From Paenibacillus glycanilyticus (GTDB lineage: Bacteria; Bacillota; Bacilli; Paenibacillales; Paenibacillaceae): 64,000 nucleotides of DNA. The notes beneath the pieces were generated by a model, which saw nothing but the letters and a program-made list of their open reading frames with translations, had not been told where the DNA came from and did not search any database. A program made the translations under genes and the position numbers. This document shows positions 1 to 7,556 of the stretch, piece after piece (within the stretch, counting starts at the first letter, position 1; the number at the start of each line of letters is the position of its first letter). The stretch lies in assembly GCF_030161375.1 (NCBI RefSeq), contig NZ_BSSQ01000006.1, forward strand, positions 186,001-250,000, written 5' to 3'.

Positions 1-2
1 CT

Positions 3-1067
3 TTACATAATGAAAAATTAACGGTATTTATCGGTTCTTACGCGGAGAGCGAGAACAGCGGCGTATACCGCTACGAATTTGATCCTGCAGAAGGAACGCT
101 TGCTTTGAAGGAGCAGGCATCGGGGCTGAAAAATCCAACTTTCCTGAACGTTGATGCCGCGAAAAACAGACTATACGCCATCGCGGAAGGTGCGGATGCG
201 GAAGGGGCGAAGGTTGGCGACGCGGTTGCTTTTTCGATCGAAGGCGGCGGCCTTGCAGAGTTGAACCGGAAACTTGCGATTACGGCGCCTTCGTGCCACA
301 TCCAGCGTGATGCGAGTAGTGAATTTGCTCTGCTCTGCAGCTATCATGGCGGCCGTATCAGCCTTGTATCGCTTACGGATAATGGCGAGATCGGCGAGAT
401 TCTCGACATTCAGCAGCATGAAGGAAGCGGTCCGCATCCGAATCAGAAAACGCCGCATCCGCACAGCACGAACTTCAGCCCGGACGGCAAGTATATTTTT
501 GTACCGGATCTCGGAATTGACCGGATCGTTGCGTACACGCTGGATAAAGAAAACCGCAAGCTGGTTCGCCATGGCGAGACCGTTGTTCAACCTGGCGCAG
601 GCCCGCGTCATATGACGTTCCATCCGAATGGCCAGTTTGCTTTTGTTATTAACGAGCTCGATTCTACTATTAATTCGTTCCGGTATGATGCAGACCAAGG
701 CGCGCTTGAAGCGGTGCAAACCGTATCCACGTTGCCCGAAGGATTTGCTGAAGCGAACGGCACGGCGGAAATTGCGATCTCCGAGGACGGACGTTTCCTC
801 TACGGCTCTAACCGCGGCCATGACAGCCTTGCCGTATTTGCCGTAGACGCGGCGAGCGGTGAGCTCACGCTGGTTGGACATGTGTCGACGGAAGGAAAAC
901 ATCCGAGACATTTTGCGCTTGTGCCGGGCGGCCAGTTTGCGATTACGGCCAACAAAGATACCAATAATGTAGCGGTATTCCGGATCAGCGAGTCGGGTAT
1001 GCCGGTGTTTACGGGCTATTCGATTGAGATTTTCCAACCGGTATGCGTGATTCCGGTACGGGTTTAA
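3..1067 (+). CDS. Lactonase-family seven-bladed beta-propeller protein (6-phosphogluconolactonase-like), 5' end outside the window
   Basis: The reading frame is open from the first base of the window, so the true start lies upstream. The family (YkgB/Pgl type) hydrolyses 6-phosphogluconolactone or related sugar lactones in the cytoplasm. Visible signs are propeller-blade repeats of the form F-x-P-N/D-G-K/Q-x-x-x-V (FSPDGKYIFVPDLG, FHPNGQFAFVINEL, ISEDGRFLYGSNRG) and the family C-terminus with GGQFAITANKDTNNVAVF followed by a PVCV motif. About 355 residues are visible, close to the usual 340-370, so only a few codons are probably missing. The next gene is separated by a tandem duplication. Substrate specificity cannot be read from the sequence. 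Confidence 0.85.
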   Translation, partial: LHNEKLTVFIGSYAESENSGVYRYEFDPAEGTLALKEQASGLKNPTFLNVDAAKNRLYAIAEGADAEGAKVGDAVAFSIEGGGLAELNRKLAITAPSCHIQRDASSEFALLCSYHGGRISLVSLTDNGEIGEILDIQQHEGSGPHPNQKTPHPHSTNFSPDGKYIFVPDLGIDRIVAYTLDKENRKLVRHGETVVQPGAGPRHMTFHPNGQFAFVINELDSTINSFRYDADQGALEAVQTVSTLPEGFAEANGTAEIAISEDGRFLYGSNRGHDSLAVFAVDAASGELTLVGHVSTEGKHPRHFALVPGGQFAITANKDTNNVAVFRISESGMPVFTGYSIEIFQPVCVIPVRV

Positions 1068-1160
1068 TGACGTTAACGAAGTTGGTGCAGAGTGCATAGG
1101 GTGGGCCTGAGCTTCTGAGCGAGGGTCGACTATGCGTATAGGCAGCGACATGACGAGTAG

Positions 1161-1482
1161 CCGGGGAGAGTGCGAGATGCGGATTCCAGAGCATTTGTGT
1201 CAGACGATCAAATCGGTTCACGGCGAAAAAGGCGAGCAGTGGCTGGAATAGTAGATCAGTACTATTAAAGATGTGCCGGGGAGAGTGCGAGATGCGGATT
1301 CCAGAGCATTTGTATCAGACGATCAGATCGGTTCACGGCGAAAAAGGCGGGCAGTGGCTGGAATAGTAGATCAATGTTATTAAAGATGTGCCGGGGGAGA
1401 GTGCGAGATGCGGATTCCAGAGCATTTGTATCAGACGATCAAATCGGTTCACGGCGAAAAAGGCGAGCAATGGCTGGAAGGA
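1161..1482 (+). repeat. Three tandem copies (115-116 bp) of the 5' end of the downstream kinase gene
   Basis: The segment with a GGGGAGAG ribosome binding site, an ATG and the first 24 codons of the kinase gene occurs three times, with ATGs at 1177, 1292 and 1408. The first two copies run MRIPEHL...GEQWLE and then hit TAG (1249-1251 and 1364-1366), so each is a self-contained 24-codon ORF with its own ribosome binding site. Only the third continues into the full gene. The copies differ by a few substitutions and one extra G before the third, so the duplication is recent but not brand new. Confidence 0.92.
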
Positions 1483-2328
1483 TTCGACCGTTTGCTGCTT
1501 GATTGCGAGGAAAAATGGGGGATGACGGTAGAAATGCCGTCTCCTTTTGTTTTGTCTTTTAATTTTGTGGCCCCGGTTGTTATGCGGGACGGGACGCGTG
1601 CCGTGCTAAAGCTTGGCGTGCCTAGCAGGGAAATCCGCACGGAGCTTGCGGCTTTGCGGTTGTACGATGGGCGCGGATCGGTGCGCTTGCTCGCCGAGGA
1701 TGAGGAGCGGGGCGCGCTGCTGATCGAGCGCGTGGAGCCGGGGTTGACGCTGGCGGAGTCGGAGCTTGGCGACGAAGCCAGGACGTTGGCCGCCGCCGAG
1801 GTGATGCGGCGGCTGGCGGTTCCCGCGCCGGACGGGGGAGAATTCCCGTCCGTAGCGGACTGGGCCGCGGGCCTCGCCCGGCTGCGCCAGCGGCATGGCG
1901 GCGGCACGGGGCCATTGCCGGAGCGCGTGGTCGGACGCGCGGAGGAGGTTTTTCGCCGCCTGCTTGATGGCGGCAGGCCGTTGTTGCTGCTCCATGGTGA
2001 CTTGCACCATGGGAATATTTTGTCTTCGGGTCATGGCGAGCCGGGATGGCTGGCCATTGACCCGAAGGGTGTGGTTGGAGAGGCGGAATACGGAACGATT
2101 CCGCTGCTCTTGAACCAGCTGCCGCCGAAGGGGCAGCTGGAAGTGATCCGGCGCCGCGTGGAGTTGTTATGCGGCGCCCTTGGTTTGGACCACGCCAGGA
2201 CACTGGCGTGGGGGTTCGCTCATGCGGTGCTGTCCACCGCATGGTGCGACGAAGACGGCGTCGGCGATATCCCCGCTGCGCTGGAGCGAGCCAGCTGGTT
2301 CGAACAGCTGCTCGACGAGTTGCAATAA
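1408..2328 (+). CDS. Aminoglycoside/hydroxyurea antibiotic resistance kinase family protein (APH(6)/streptomycin kinase-like)
   Basis: A 306-residue cytoplasmic kinase of the APH_6_hur family, whose members phosphorylate streptomycin or related small molecules with ATP. The catalytic loop is HGDLHHGNIL (about residues 196-205) and the metal-binding segment is AIDPKGVVGE (about 215-224), both diagnostic for the family. The N-terminal lobe has AVLKLGVP with the ATP-binding lysine. The ATG follows GGGGGAGAG, and the same start is carried by two aborted upstream copies. GC content is higher in the second half than in the flanks. Whether it confers resistance is unknown, since many Bacillales chromosomes carry such genes without a clear phenotype. 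Confidence 0.85.
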   Translation: MRIPEHLYQTIKSVHGEKGEQWLEGFDRLLLDCEEKWGMTVEMPSPFVLSFNFVAPVVMRDGTRAVLKLGVPSREIRTELAALRLYDGRGSVRLLAEDEERGALLIERVEPGLTLAESELGDEARTLAAAEVMRRLAVPAPDGGEFPSVADWAAGLARLRQRHGGGTGPLPERVVGRAEEVFRRLLDGGRPLLLLHGDLHHGNILSSGHGEPGWLAIDPKGVVGEAEYGTIPLLLNQLPPKGQLEVIRRRVELLCGALGLDHARTLAWGFAHAVLSTAWCDEDGVGDIPAALERASWFEQLLDELQ

Positions 2329-2532
2329 GCTGCACCGAGCACTACAAGAGGAAAAATCCATGCTACAGGTGGCCGAATGCGCAAACGTGGGGCAGAAGTA
2401 GCTAAATAAGAGGAAAAAACCGAGTTACAGAGGTGTAAGAAGCCGTCTAACTGCCGCACCGAGCACAATAAGAGGAAAAAACCGTGCTACTGGTGGCCGA
2501 ATGCGCAAACGTGTGGCGGAAGTAGCTAAACG
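2329..2532. repeat. Two diverged direct copies of an 80-bp intergenic segment
   Basis: A segment beginning near GCACCGAGCAC, running through AAGAGGAAAAA and GTGGCCGAATGCGCAAACGT and ending at AAGTAGCTAAA, occurs at about 2331-2408 and 2455-2530. The copies show scattered mismatches. There is no convincing ORF. It leads directly into the hairpin array that follows. Confidence 0.8.
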
Positions 2533-2811
2533 ACTTACAGTGTAGCAGGCAAAAAGCCTGCTACACTGTAAGTCGCTCGAGAGCGAGCCCGAACAAACCG
2601 TGCAGCAGGCAAAAAGCCTGCTACAGCTAGTCTCGTGCTCGAGAGCAAGCTCGAACAAACCGTGTAGCAGGCAAAAAGCCTGCTACAGCTAGTCTCGCGC
2701 TCGAGAGCAAGCTCGAACAAACCATGCAGCAGGCAAAAAGCCTGCTACAGCTGTTCCCCCGCTCGAGAGCGAGCCCGAACAAACCATGCAGCAGGCAAAA
2801 AGCCTGCTACA
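2531..2811. repeat. Array of five tandem hairpins (stem TGTAGCAGGC, loop AAAAA)
   Basis: Five copies of TG(T/C)AGCAGGC-AAAAA-GCCTGCTACA start at 2541, 2601, 2663, 2725 and 2787, about 62 bp apart. The first is extended to a perfect 20-bp stem (2531-2550 with 2556-2575). The spacers carry a second short palindrome of the type GCTCG-AGAG-CGAGC followed by CCGAACAAACC. Several copies have a G-T wobble that keeps the stem. The array sits between convergently transcribed-through genes with no coding potential of its own. It may block read-through from the kinase gene or stabilise mRNA; neither can be shown from sequence. Confidence 0.92.
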
Positions 2812-2901
2812 GCCGCCCTACCACTCGCCGAAGAGCCCATTTTTCCCCGTTCCACGATTTTTTCGCACAAAACCAGTTGACATTTCCAATCCTATACAGT
2901 A

Positions 2902-2919
2902 ATTTATTGATAAATAAAT
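2902..2919. promoter_or_regulatory. Putative operator of the TetR regulator (autoregulatory site)
   Basis: The inverted repeat ATTTATT-GATA-AATAAAT lies a few bases before the ribosome binding site of the TetR gene. Nearly the same 7-4-7 arrangement recurs at 3670-3687 before the transporter gene and, without spacer, at 3549-3568. Binding of the neighbouring TetR protein is inferred from position and symmetry. Confidence 0.7.
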
Positions 2920-2933
2920 AAACGAGGTTGCCT

Positions 2934-3479
2934 ATGACGCCAAGAGAAAAAGACTTCCAAGCCGTAACGAACCGGAAAGAACAGATCCTAGATGCAGCCG
3001 CCTCGCTGTTTGCGATTAATGGGTATTACAAGACGACTACCGCCATGGTTGCCGCGGAGGTAGGGGTAACGCAGCCTTACGTGTTCCACTTCTTCAAGTC
3101 GAAGGAAGTATTGTACCTGGCTGTCCTGGAGCGAGCGCAAAAAAGACTGTTGCACGCCTTCAGCCAAGTAGATGCATCGCCGGAGATGCTCCACCATCAG
3201 ATGGGGGAAGCCTTCAACGAGCTGATGGCCAATCATCGCGATGAAACGCTGCTCTGCATGCAGTCCTACACAACACCGGAGCCCAATGTCCGGGAGGTTG
3301 TAAAACAACGATTCGCCGAGGTCCACCAGTTGATCGCAGAACGCTTTGAGAAGGCAGGAATGCCGAATTCGAGTCAACAAGCTTCGACTTTCATCGCCTG
3401 CGGGATGGTAATCACCATGTCTGAAATTCTTAATCTACCCGTGCTGGCAGACTTAGGGCATCTAGGTCATATCGAGTAG
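2934..3479 (+). CDS. TetR/AcrR family transcriptional repressor
   Basis: A 181-residue regulator with an N-terminal TetR helix-turn-helix (about residues 15-60: ILDAAASLFAINGYYKTTTAMVAAEVGVTQ... in the usual order, ending PYVFHFFKSKEVLY) and a helical ligand-binding C-terminal domain. The ATG at 2934 was chosen because ACGAGG ends six bases upstream; a TTG at 2928 directly abuts that site and is unlikely. It lies upstream of an MFS drug exporter in the same direction. AT-rich palindromes precede both genes, so it probably represses itself and the pump until a toxic ligand binds. The ligand is unknown. Confidence 0.9.
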   Translation: MTPREKDFQAVTNRKEQILDAAASLFAINGYYKTTTAMVAAEVGVTQPYVFHFFKSKEVLYLAVLERAQKRLLHAFSQVDASPEMLHHQMGEAFNELMANHRDETLLCMQSYTTPEPNVREVVKQRFAEVHQLIAERFEKAGMPNSSQQASTFIACGMVITMSEILNLPVLADLGHLGHIE

Positions 3480-3502
3480 TATAGCAGCCGTAGCTTTCTT
3501 CC

Positions 3503-3536
3503 AAAATCCGTACTCGCCGCCGCAGACGGATTTTTT
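3503..3536 (+). terminator. Intrinsic terminator after the TetR gene
   Basis: A 9-bp stem AAAATCCGT/ACGGATTTT with a 14-nt GC-rich loop is followed by a T run. It would separate the regulator from the pump gene, which then has its own promoter and operators. Confidence 0.75.
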
Positions 3537-3548
3537 AAAGAGGATTCA

Positions 3549-3568
3549 TTTATTTATTAATAAATAAA
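3549..3568. promoter_or_regulatory. Perfect 20-bp AT palindrome, putative TetR operator
   Basis: TTTATTTATTAATAAATAAA is a perfect palindrome lying between the TetR terminator and the exporter gene. It contains the same ATTTATT and AATAAAT half-sites as the other two operators, but with no spacer between them. Confidence 0.65.
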
Positions 3569-3669
3569 GAAACTACCGAAAAAGGAGGAGCAACCAGCTG
3601 CCGCCGCCGTGCAGCGTATCCGCCGCAACTACCACCACCACCATAAGGCAGACAATTTTTTAAACTTAT

Positions 3670-3687
3670 ATTTATTAATCAATAAAT
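3670..3687. promoter_or_regulatory. Putative TetR operator at the MFS exporter promoter
   Basis: The inverted repeat ATTTATT-AATC-AATAAAT matches the half-sites and spacing of the element at 2902-2919. It lies about 15 bases before the AAGGAGAG ribosome binding site of the exporter, where bound repressor would block transcription. Confidence 0.7.
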
Positions 3688-3714
3688 AAATATCCAATAA
3701 AAGGAGAGTTACAC

Positions 3715-5145
3715 ATGCCATCAACAGCTTCGCGTGTTCGGCTGCTTGTTATTACTTGTATTGCGCTTTTTATGGCGATGCTCGACAATCTGGTGATCGG
3801 GGTGGCGCTGCCGTCCATCCAACAGGATTTTCATGCCGGTATGTCCGACCTGCAATGGTTCCTTAACGCGTACACGTTGGCGTTTGCTGTTCTGCTCATA
3901 CCGTTTAGCGCGCTGGGAGACCGATTTGGCCGCAAAAAAATATTCCTGCTCGGCATCGTTTTGTTCACGATTGGCTCGCTTGCCTCCGCGTTAAGCTCGA
4001 GCTCCATCGAGCTATCACTATCGCGGGCGTTGCAGGGAATAGGCAGCGCGGCGATCATTCCGCTCAGCCTAACGCTTGTAAATGCCGCGTTCCCTCCCGA
4101 AAAACGTGCCGCGGCGATCGGCTTATGGTCCGGCATATCCGGACTTGGGTTGTCGATTGGGCCACTCGTTGGCGGCATTATCATCAACGGCGCGCCTTGG
4201 GAAATGGTGTTCTGGATTAATGTGCCGATCGGCATCGTTGCCGTTATTCTTGGCGCGATGTGGCTGACGGAGTCGAAGGGAGAACGCAAACCGCTCGATC
4301 TCCTAGGTATCGTACTTCTGGGTGCTTCCTTGTTTGGTATCGTGTTTGGCTTAATGCGCGGCAACTCGGAAGGTTGGGATTCATTTACCGTCTGGGGGTC
4401 GATGGCGGGAGGCGTTATCCTGCTGCTTGCCTTCTACTACTGGGAACGAAGCCGCAAGCAGCCGTTTGTGCAATTTGCCTACTTCCGCAACCGCAACTAT
4501 AGCGCTTATTTGTCGGCGGGCTTTTGGATGAATGCCGGAATCTTCGGCGCGATATTCCTGCTAACCTTGTTCCTGCAGCAAGCTCAAGGTTACTCCGCTC
4601 TTGGCGCGGGAGTAAGGGAGATGGTATGGACGGTCTGCACAATGATCTGCGCTCCTCTAGCTGGCCTATTAGTCGGCCGTTACGGTACCAAGCAAATTTT
4701 GCTCTTTGGCCTGTTCCTGCAGATCGCGGCGATGCTCTACTTTGCGTTTATGATTATCGGGCAAGGCGCGGTGTTCCCGTTTGGCTATATGGTTCCCGCA
4801 ATGATCGCCGCCGGGGCAGGCATGGGCTTCAGCTTTACTCCATTGTCCCACGGAATTCTGACTTCGGTGCCCGACCATGCGGCTGGCGAGGCAAGCGGCC
4901 TCAGCAATGCGTCCCGCGAGCTTGGCGGAGTGTTTGGCGTAGCGATTAGCGGACTCGTATTCGAGAGCGGCGGCGCAATTACTTCACCGGATGCGTTTGG
5001 CGACCATCTCGTTCCTGCCTTGTTCGTCCTGGCCGGTATGCTGGTAATGGGGTTCGGATCTGTGGCTATATTAATTAGAAGAAAACATTCGCAAGCGATG
5101 AATGATTCATCGTCTGCAGGGACGCTAATGGATACGAACAACTAA
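3715..5145 (+). CDS. MFS transporter, DHA2 family (EmrB/QacA-type drug:proton antiporter)
   Basis: A 476-residue integral membrane protein, the usual length of a 14-helix DHA2 exporter. Motif D1 at the first helix (MAMLDNLVIGVALPSIQ), motif A (GDRFGRKK, about residues 67-74) and motif C (GISGLGLSIGPLVGG, about 141-155) are present. It should export hydrophobic or cationic compounds with proton antiport. The ATG is preceded by AAAGGAGAG. It is paired with the upstream TetR gene and flanked by a matching operator. Substrates cannot be predicted. A very strong terminator follows. Confidence 0.92.
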   Translation: MPSTASRVRLLVITCIALFMAMLDNLVIGVALPSIQQDFHAGMSDLQWFLNAYTLAFAVLLIPFSALGDRFGRKKIFLLGIVLFTIGSLASALSSSSIELSLSRALQGIGSAAIIPLSLTLVNAAFPPEKRAAAIGLWSGISGLGLSIGPLVGGIIINGAPWEMVFWINVPIGIVAVILGAMWLTESKGERKPLDLLGIVLLGASLFGIVFGLMRGNSEGWDSFTVWGSMAGGVILLLAFYYWERSRKQPFVQFAYFRNRNYSAYLSAGFWMNAGIFGAIFLLTLFLQQAQGYSALGAGVREMVWTVCTMICAPLAGLLVGRYGTKQILLFGLFLQIAAMLYFAFMIIGQGAVFPFGYMVPAMIAAGAGMGFSFTPLSHGILTSVPDHAAGEASGLSNASRELGGVFGVAISGLVFESGGAITSPDAFGDHLVPALFVLAGMLVMGFGSVAILIRRKHSQAMNDSSSAGTLMDTNN

Positions 5146-5158
5146 TCGCCTGCTTGTA

Positions 5159-5210
5159 AAAAACAGCGGCAGCCCGGGGTCTGGACAGATCCCGGGCTGC
5201 CGCTGTTTTT
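5159..5210 (+). terminator. Strong intrinsic terminator after the MFS exporter gene
   Basis: A perfect 20-bp stem (arms 5159-5178 and 5191-5210) ends in five T residues, with complementary A residues upstream. It therefore terminates in both directions, also serving the convergent GNAT gene. Confidence 0.95.
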
Positions 5211-5224
5211 GCCTTTATCTCCAA

Positions 5225-5770
5225 TTATCTTAAGTAATCAGCCACGTTACAGTGCCAGACCATATGGGGCAGATCCGGACCCCAATAATCTTGGACCGTT
5301 ACGTAGGGCTTTCCGAATTTGCGCAGCCACCTCATCTGAGCGTTTCGGTAACCGGAGTCCAGACAGAAATGCTCAATTCCTCTTTCAGCAAGAGAAGTTA
5401 TCATCTCGTGAATTAAGGCGGAGCCAATTCCTTGTCCTTGATACTCAGGCATTACATACAAACTACCGAGCTCCAGAATGTTACTCAGCTTGCCTTCGGT
5501 ACAGCGAATAACGTCTTCTTTGCATGGACCGATTGAAATAGCGCCAATCACATTCCCATCCATTCGTGCGACTAGAAAGCGTACGCTAGCCTCATCCACT
5601 ATAGCATCGTGCAGCATTTGCTTTTTACCGTCAACTTCTTGCTGGATCTCATCTGTAAAAGCAGCTGTTAACCCTTCTTTCTCGAAGGTATCGGGAATAG
5701 ACCGCTTGAAAAGGTGGTAAGCAGAGTCCAGATCAGCTGGAGTAAAAGGTGTAATCTCGATAGGATTCAT
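5225..5770 (-). CDS. GNAT family N-acetyltransferase
   Basis: A 181-residue acetyltransferase with the GNAT acetyl-CoA motif A (LGSLYVMPEYQGQGIGSALI, about residues 100-119) and motif B (ERGIEHFCLDSGYRNA). The ATG at 5770 was chosen over one 15 codons upstream because AAGGAGAG lies 11 bases before it. The gene faces the MFS gene across the shared terminator. Its mRNA leader forms a long stem-loop (5791-5887) ending just before the ribosome binding site. The acceptor substrate is unknown. Confidence 0.88.
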   Translation of the reverse strand: MNPIEITPFTPADLDSAYHLFKRSIPDTFEKEGLTAAFTDEIQQEVDGKKQMLHDAIVDEASVRFLVARMDGNVIGAISIGPCKEDVIRCTEGKLSNILELGSLYVMPEYQGQGIGSALIHEMITSLAERGIEHFCLDSGYRNAQMRWLRKFGKPYVTVQDYWGPDLPHMVWHCNVADYLR

Positions 5771-5790
5771 CCGGTTCACTTCTCTCCTTA

Positions 5791-5887
5791 GGCTACGTTG
5801 GAGTTTATACAGCATGAACTAAATCCATCGTAGCATCAAGCCTCCTCGATTGTAACTCCATTTTACTGTACCGAATCCAACGTAGCC
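5791..5887 (-). promoter_or_regulatory. Structured 5' leader of the GNAT mRNA
   Basis: The arms GGCTACGTTGGA (5791-5802) and TCCAACGTAGCC (5876-5887) pair perfectly. Beyond a 5-nt internal loop, TACAG and CTGTA pair again. On the minus strand the loop contains GAGGAGG followed by ATG and the five-codon ORF M-L-R-W-I-stop. The foot of the stem stops one base short of the AAGGAGAG of the acetyltransferase gene. A translational or attenuation control element is inferred, not shown. Confidence 0.55.
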
Positions 5888-6764
5888 CGGGGGGGAAGCG
5901 GAGAGACTGGATATGCAGCGTACCCGGCGGAGGGTAATAAAGCTAGCTATGCAACATGCCCAAACAGGCGGAAAAGGCCAGTTTGAGAGGCGATTTATGC
6001 GGCAAATCCGCGCGAAACAAAGCCCAGACATACAGGTTCGCCCGGACTACGGGACCGATGAATTCGAGGTTCGGGCAGCCGGCCCGCTGCTCATCGTCCT
6101 ACTGCTGGACTAGCCTATTTTACAATTGGTTTATAGCTAAAAAGGGGGGATGATGCAAAAATGAGCTCTTTTGCGATCAAAAGTGACCAATCTGACAAAT
6201 GACGACGCTTTCATAAAAATCCGAAGAAATCCGCCATCTTGCAAAATTAACATAATCCTGACTTTTCAGGGGCCCATAGACTCTAAAATGCCGACAAACC
6301 TAGGTCAACAGGTCGTATACCGGGAGGGCGGGCGAATATGAGAAGACTCTTATACTTTGGACCCGGCCGGGTATTATCCCGACTATTGAACAAGGATATG
6401 GCAAAAGTCCCTTGCACCTCCGTTTTTTGCGACAGATTGTCACAATTTCCTCTCCCTTCCATATCCGGCGAGCCCCGCCGTTACGCGGCAAAACGCTATT
6501 GTCCCGGTCATCCCGTTTCTATGCCTATGGTTGTGTATCAGTTAACTGGATTTTAACGTTTTTCATCTCCATAATTCATGAAATTACTGGTAATTATTAT
6601 CTATAAACGATTAATTCTTGATGAGAAATATGAAACGTTAGGTAAATCAGCATACAAATCATAGTCAAAAAATGATAACAGCCGCCTAATTCAAAATATT
6701 ACCTTCTTCCCCTGTTTCCTAATTACCCTTGTGACATAATCAGAGTCGAATGTTGAGGAAAGGG
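5888..6764. other. Long non-coding stretch before the exopolysaccharide cluster
   Basis: No convincing gene is seen in these 0.9 kb. A 66-codon ORF on the plus strand (5913-6113) has only a weak ribosome binding site and no recognisable domain. A 13-codon ORF at 6161-6202 follows a GGGGGG tract. From about 6500 the DNA becomes clearly AT-rich, as expected for a promoter region of the large downstream operon, but no well-spaced -35/-10 pair could be fixed. It may hold the binding sites that control exopolysaccharide production. Confidence 0.5.
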
Positions 6765-7556
6765 ATGGAGGTTATTGTCGTTTTGAGCAGCCAATTGGAT
6801 TTAAAGGAAATCGTGTGGCTTGTTCGGAAAAAGCTTTGGCTTGTCATTCTCATAACCGTACTCGGTGCGTCAGCGGCGGGAGCTTACAGCGCATGGGTGA
6901 TGAAGCCAGTCTATGAAGCCTATACAAAGCTGATCGTTAACTCGACAGCTGGACAGGCGGGATCGTTCAAGCTGGATCTGAATATGATCAACACGAATTT
7001 AAGCTTAATTAATACGTACAAGGAAATTATCAAGACCCCGGCCATTATGGATCTGGTCGTGGAGAAACATCCCGAGCTTGGACTAACAACGGATCAGTTG
7101 ATGCACAACATCCGGTTCAGCTCGGTAAATGGCACGCAGGTCGTTACCATCTCTTATCTGGACACGGATTACAAACGTGCGGCGCAAGTCGTCAACACCG
7201 TCTCTTATGTGTTCCAGCAGCAAATTCCGCTCATTATGAAGGTGGATAACGTGTACATCCTTCATACCGCAGATTCGAACGATCAGCCGGTTAAGGTGAA
7301 GCCGAATACGAAGCTGAATACGGTCATCGGATTTATTGCCGCATTCATGTTGTCGATCACGCTGGTACTCGCTCTTAATTACTTCGACGATACGCTCCGG
7401 ACGGAAGCCGATGTGGAACGTTATCTTGGCCTTCCTACGCTGGCAGCCATACCAAACATTAAACAAGGCGATCTGAAGCCGAAGGTGTTAGCCCAAGGCA
7501 GAACCACAACTATCGGAAAGGAGAGTGGAGGCGACAATGTCACGCACCAATCCTAA
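6765..7556 (+). CDS. Wzz-type chain-length determinant / BY-kinase activator (EpsA/CapA-like)
   Basis: A membrane protein of about 263 residues with a Wzz N-terminal domain, a first transmembrane helix near residues 25-45, an extracytoplasmic alpha/beta region and a second helix near 190-210 followed by the family motif NYFDDTLRTEADVERYLG. In Bacilli such proteins set polysaccharide chain length and activate a separate cytoplasmic tyrosine kinase. Three starts are possible: ATG 6750, ATG 6765 (GAGG six bases upstream, used here), and TTG 6783, which best matches the paralogue at 61241 (LDLKE at the same distance from the start). It overlaps the kinase gene by 20 bases. Confidence 0.88.
   Translation: MEVIVVLSSQLDLKEIVWLVRKKLWLVILITVLGASAAGAYSAWVMKPVYEAYTKLIVNSTAGQAGSFKLDLNMINTNLSLINTYKEIIKTPAIMDLVVEKHPELGLTTDQLMHNIRFSSVNGTQVVTISYLDTDYKRAAQVVNTVSYVFQQQIPLIMKVDNVYILHTADSNDQPVKVKPNTKLNTVIGFIAAFMLSITLVLALNYFDDTLRTEADVERYLGLPTLAAIPNIKQGDLKPKVLAQGRTTTIGKESGGDNVTHQS

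Noticed and set aside
5791-5887. T-box riboswitch in the GNAT leader
   Set aside because: No T-box sequence (AGGGTGGNACCGCG) or terminator/antiterminator pair is present.
6161-6202. A 13-codon ORF (M-S-S-F-A-I-K...) after a G-run
   Set aside because: Short, no conserved features, and in-frame neighbours offer similar chance ORFs. It is only mentioned in the regional note.
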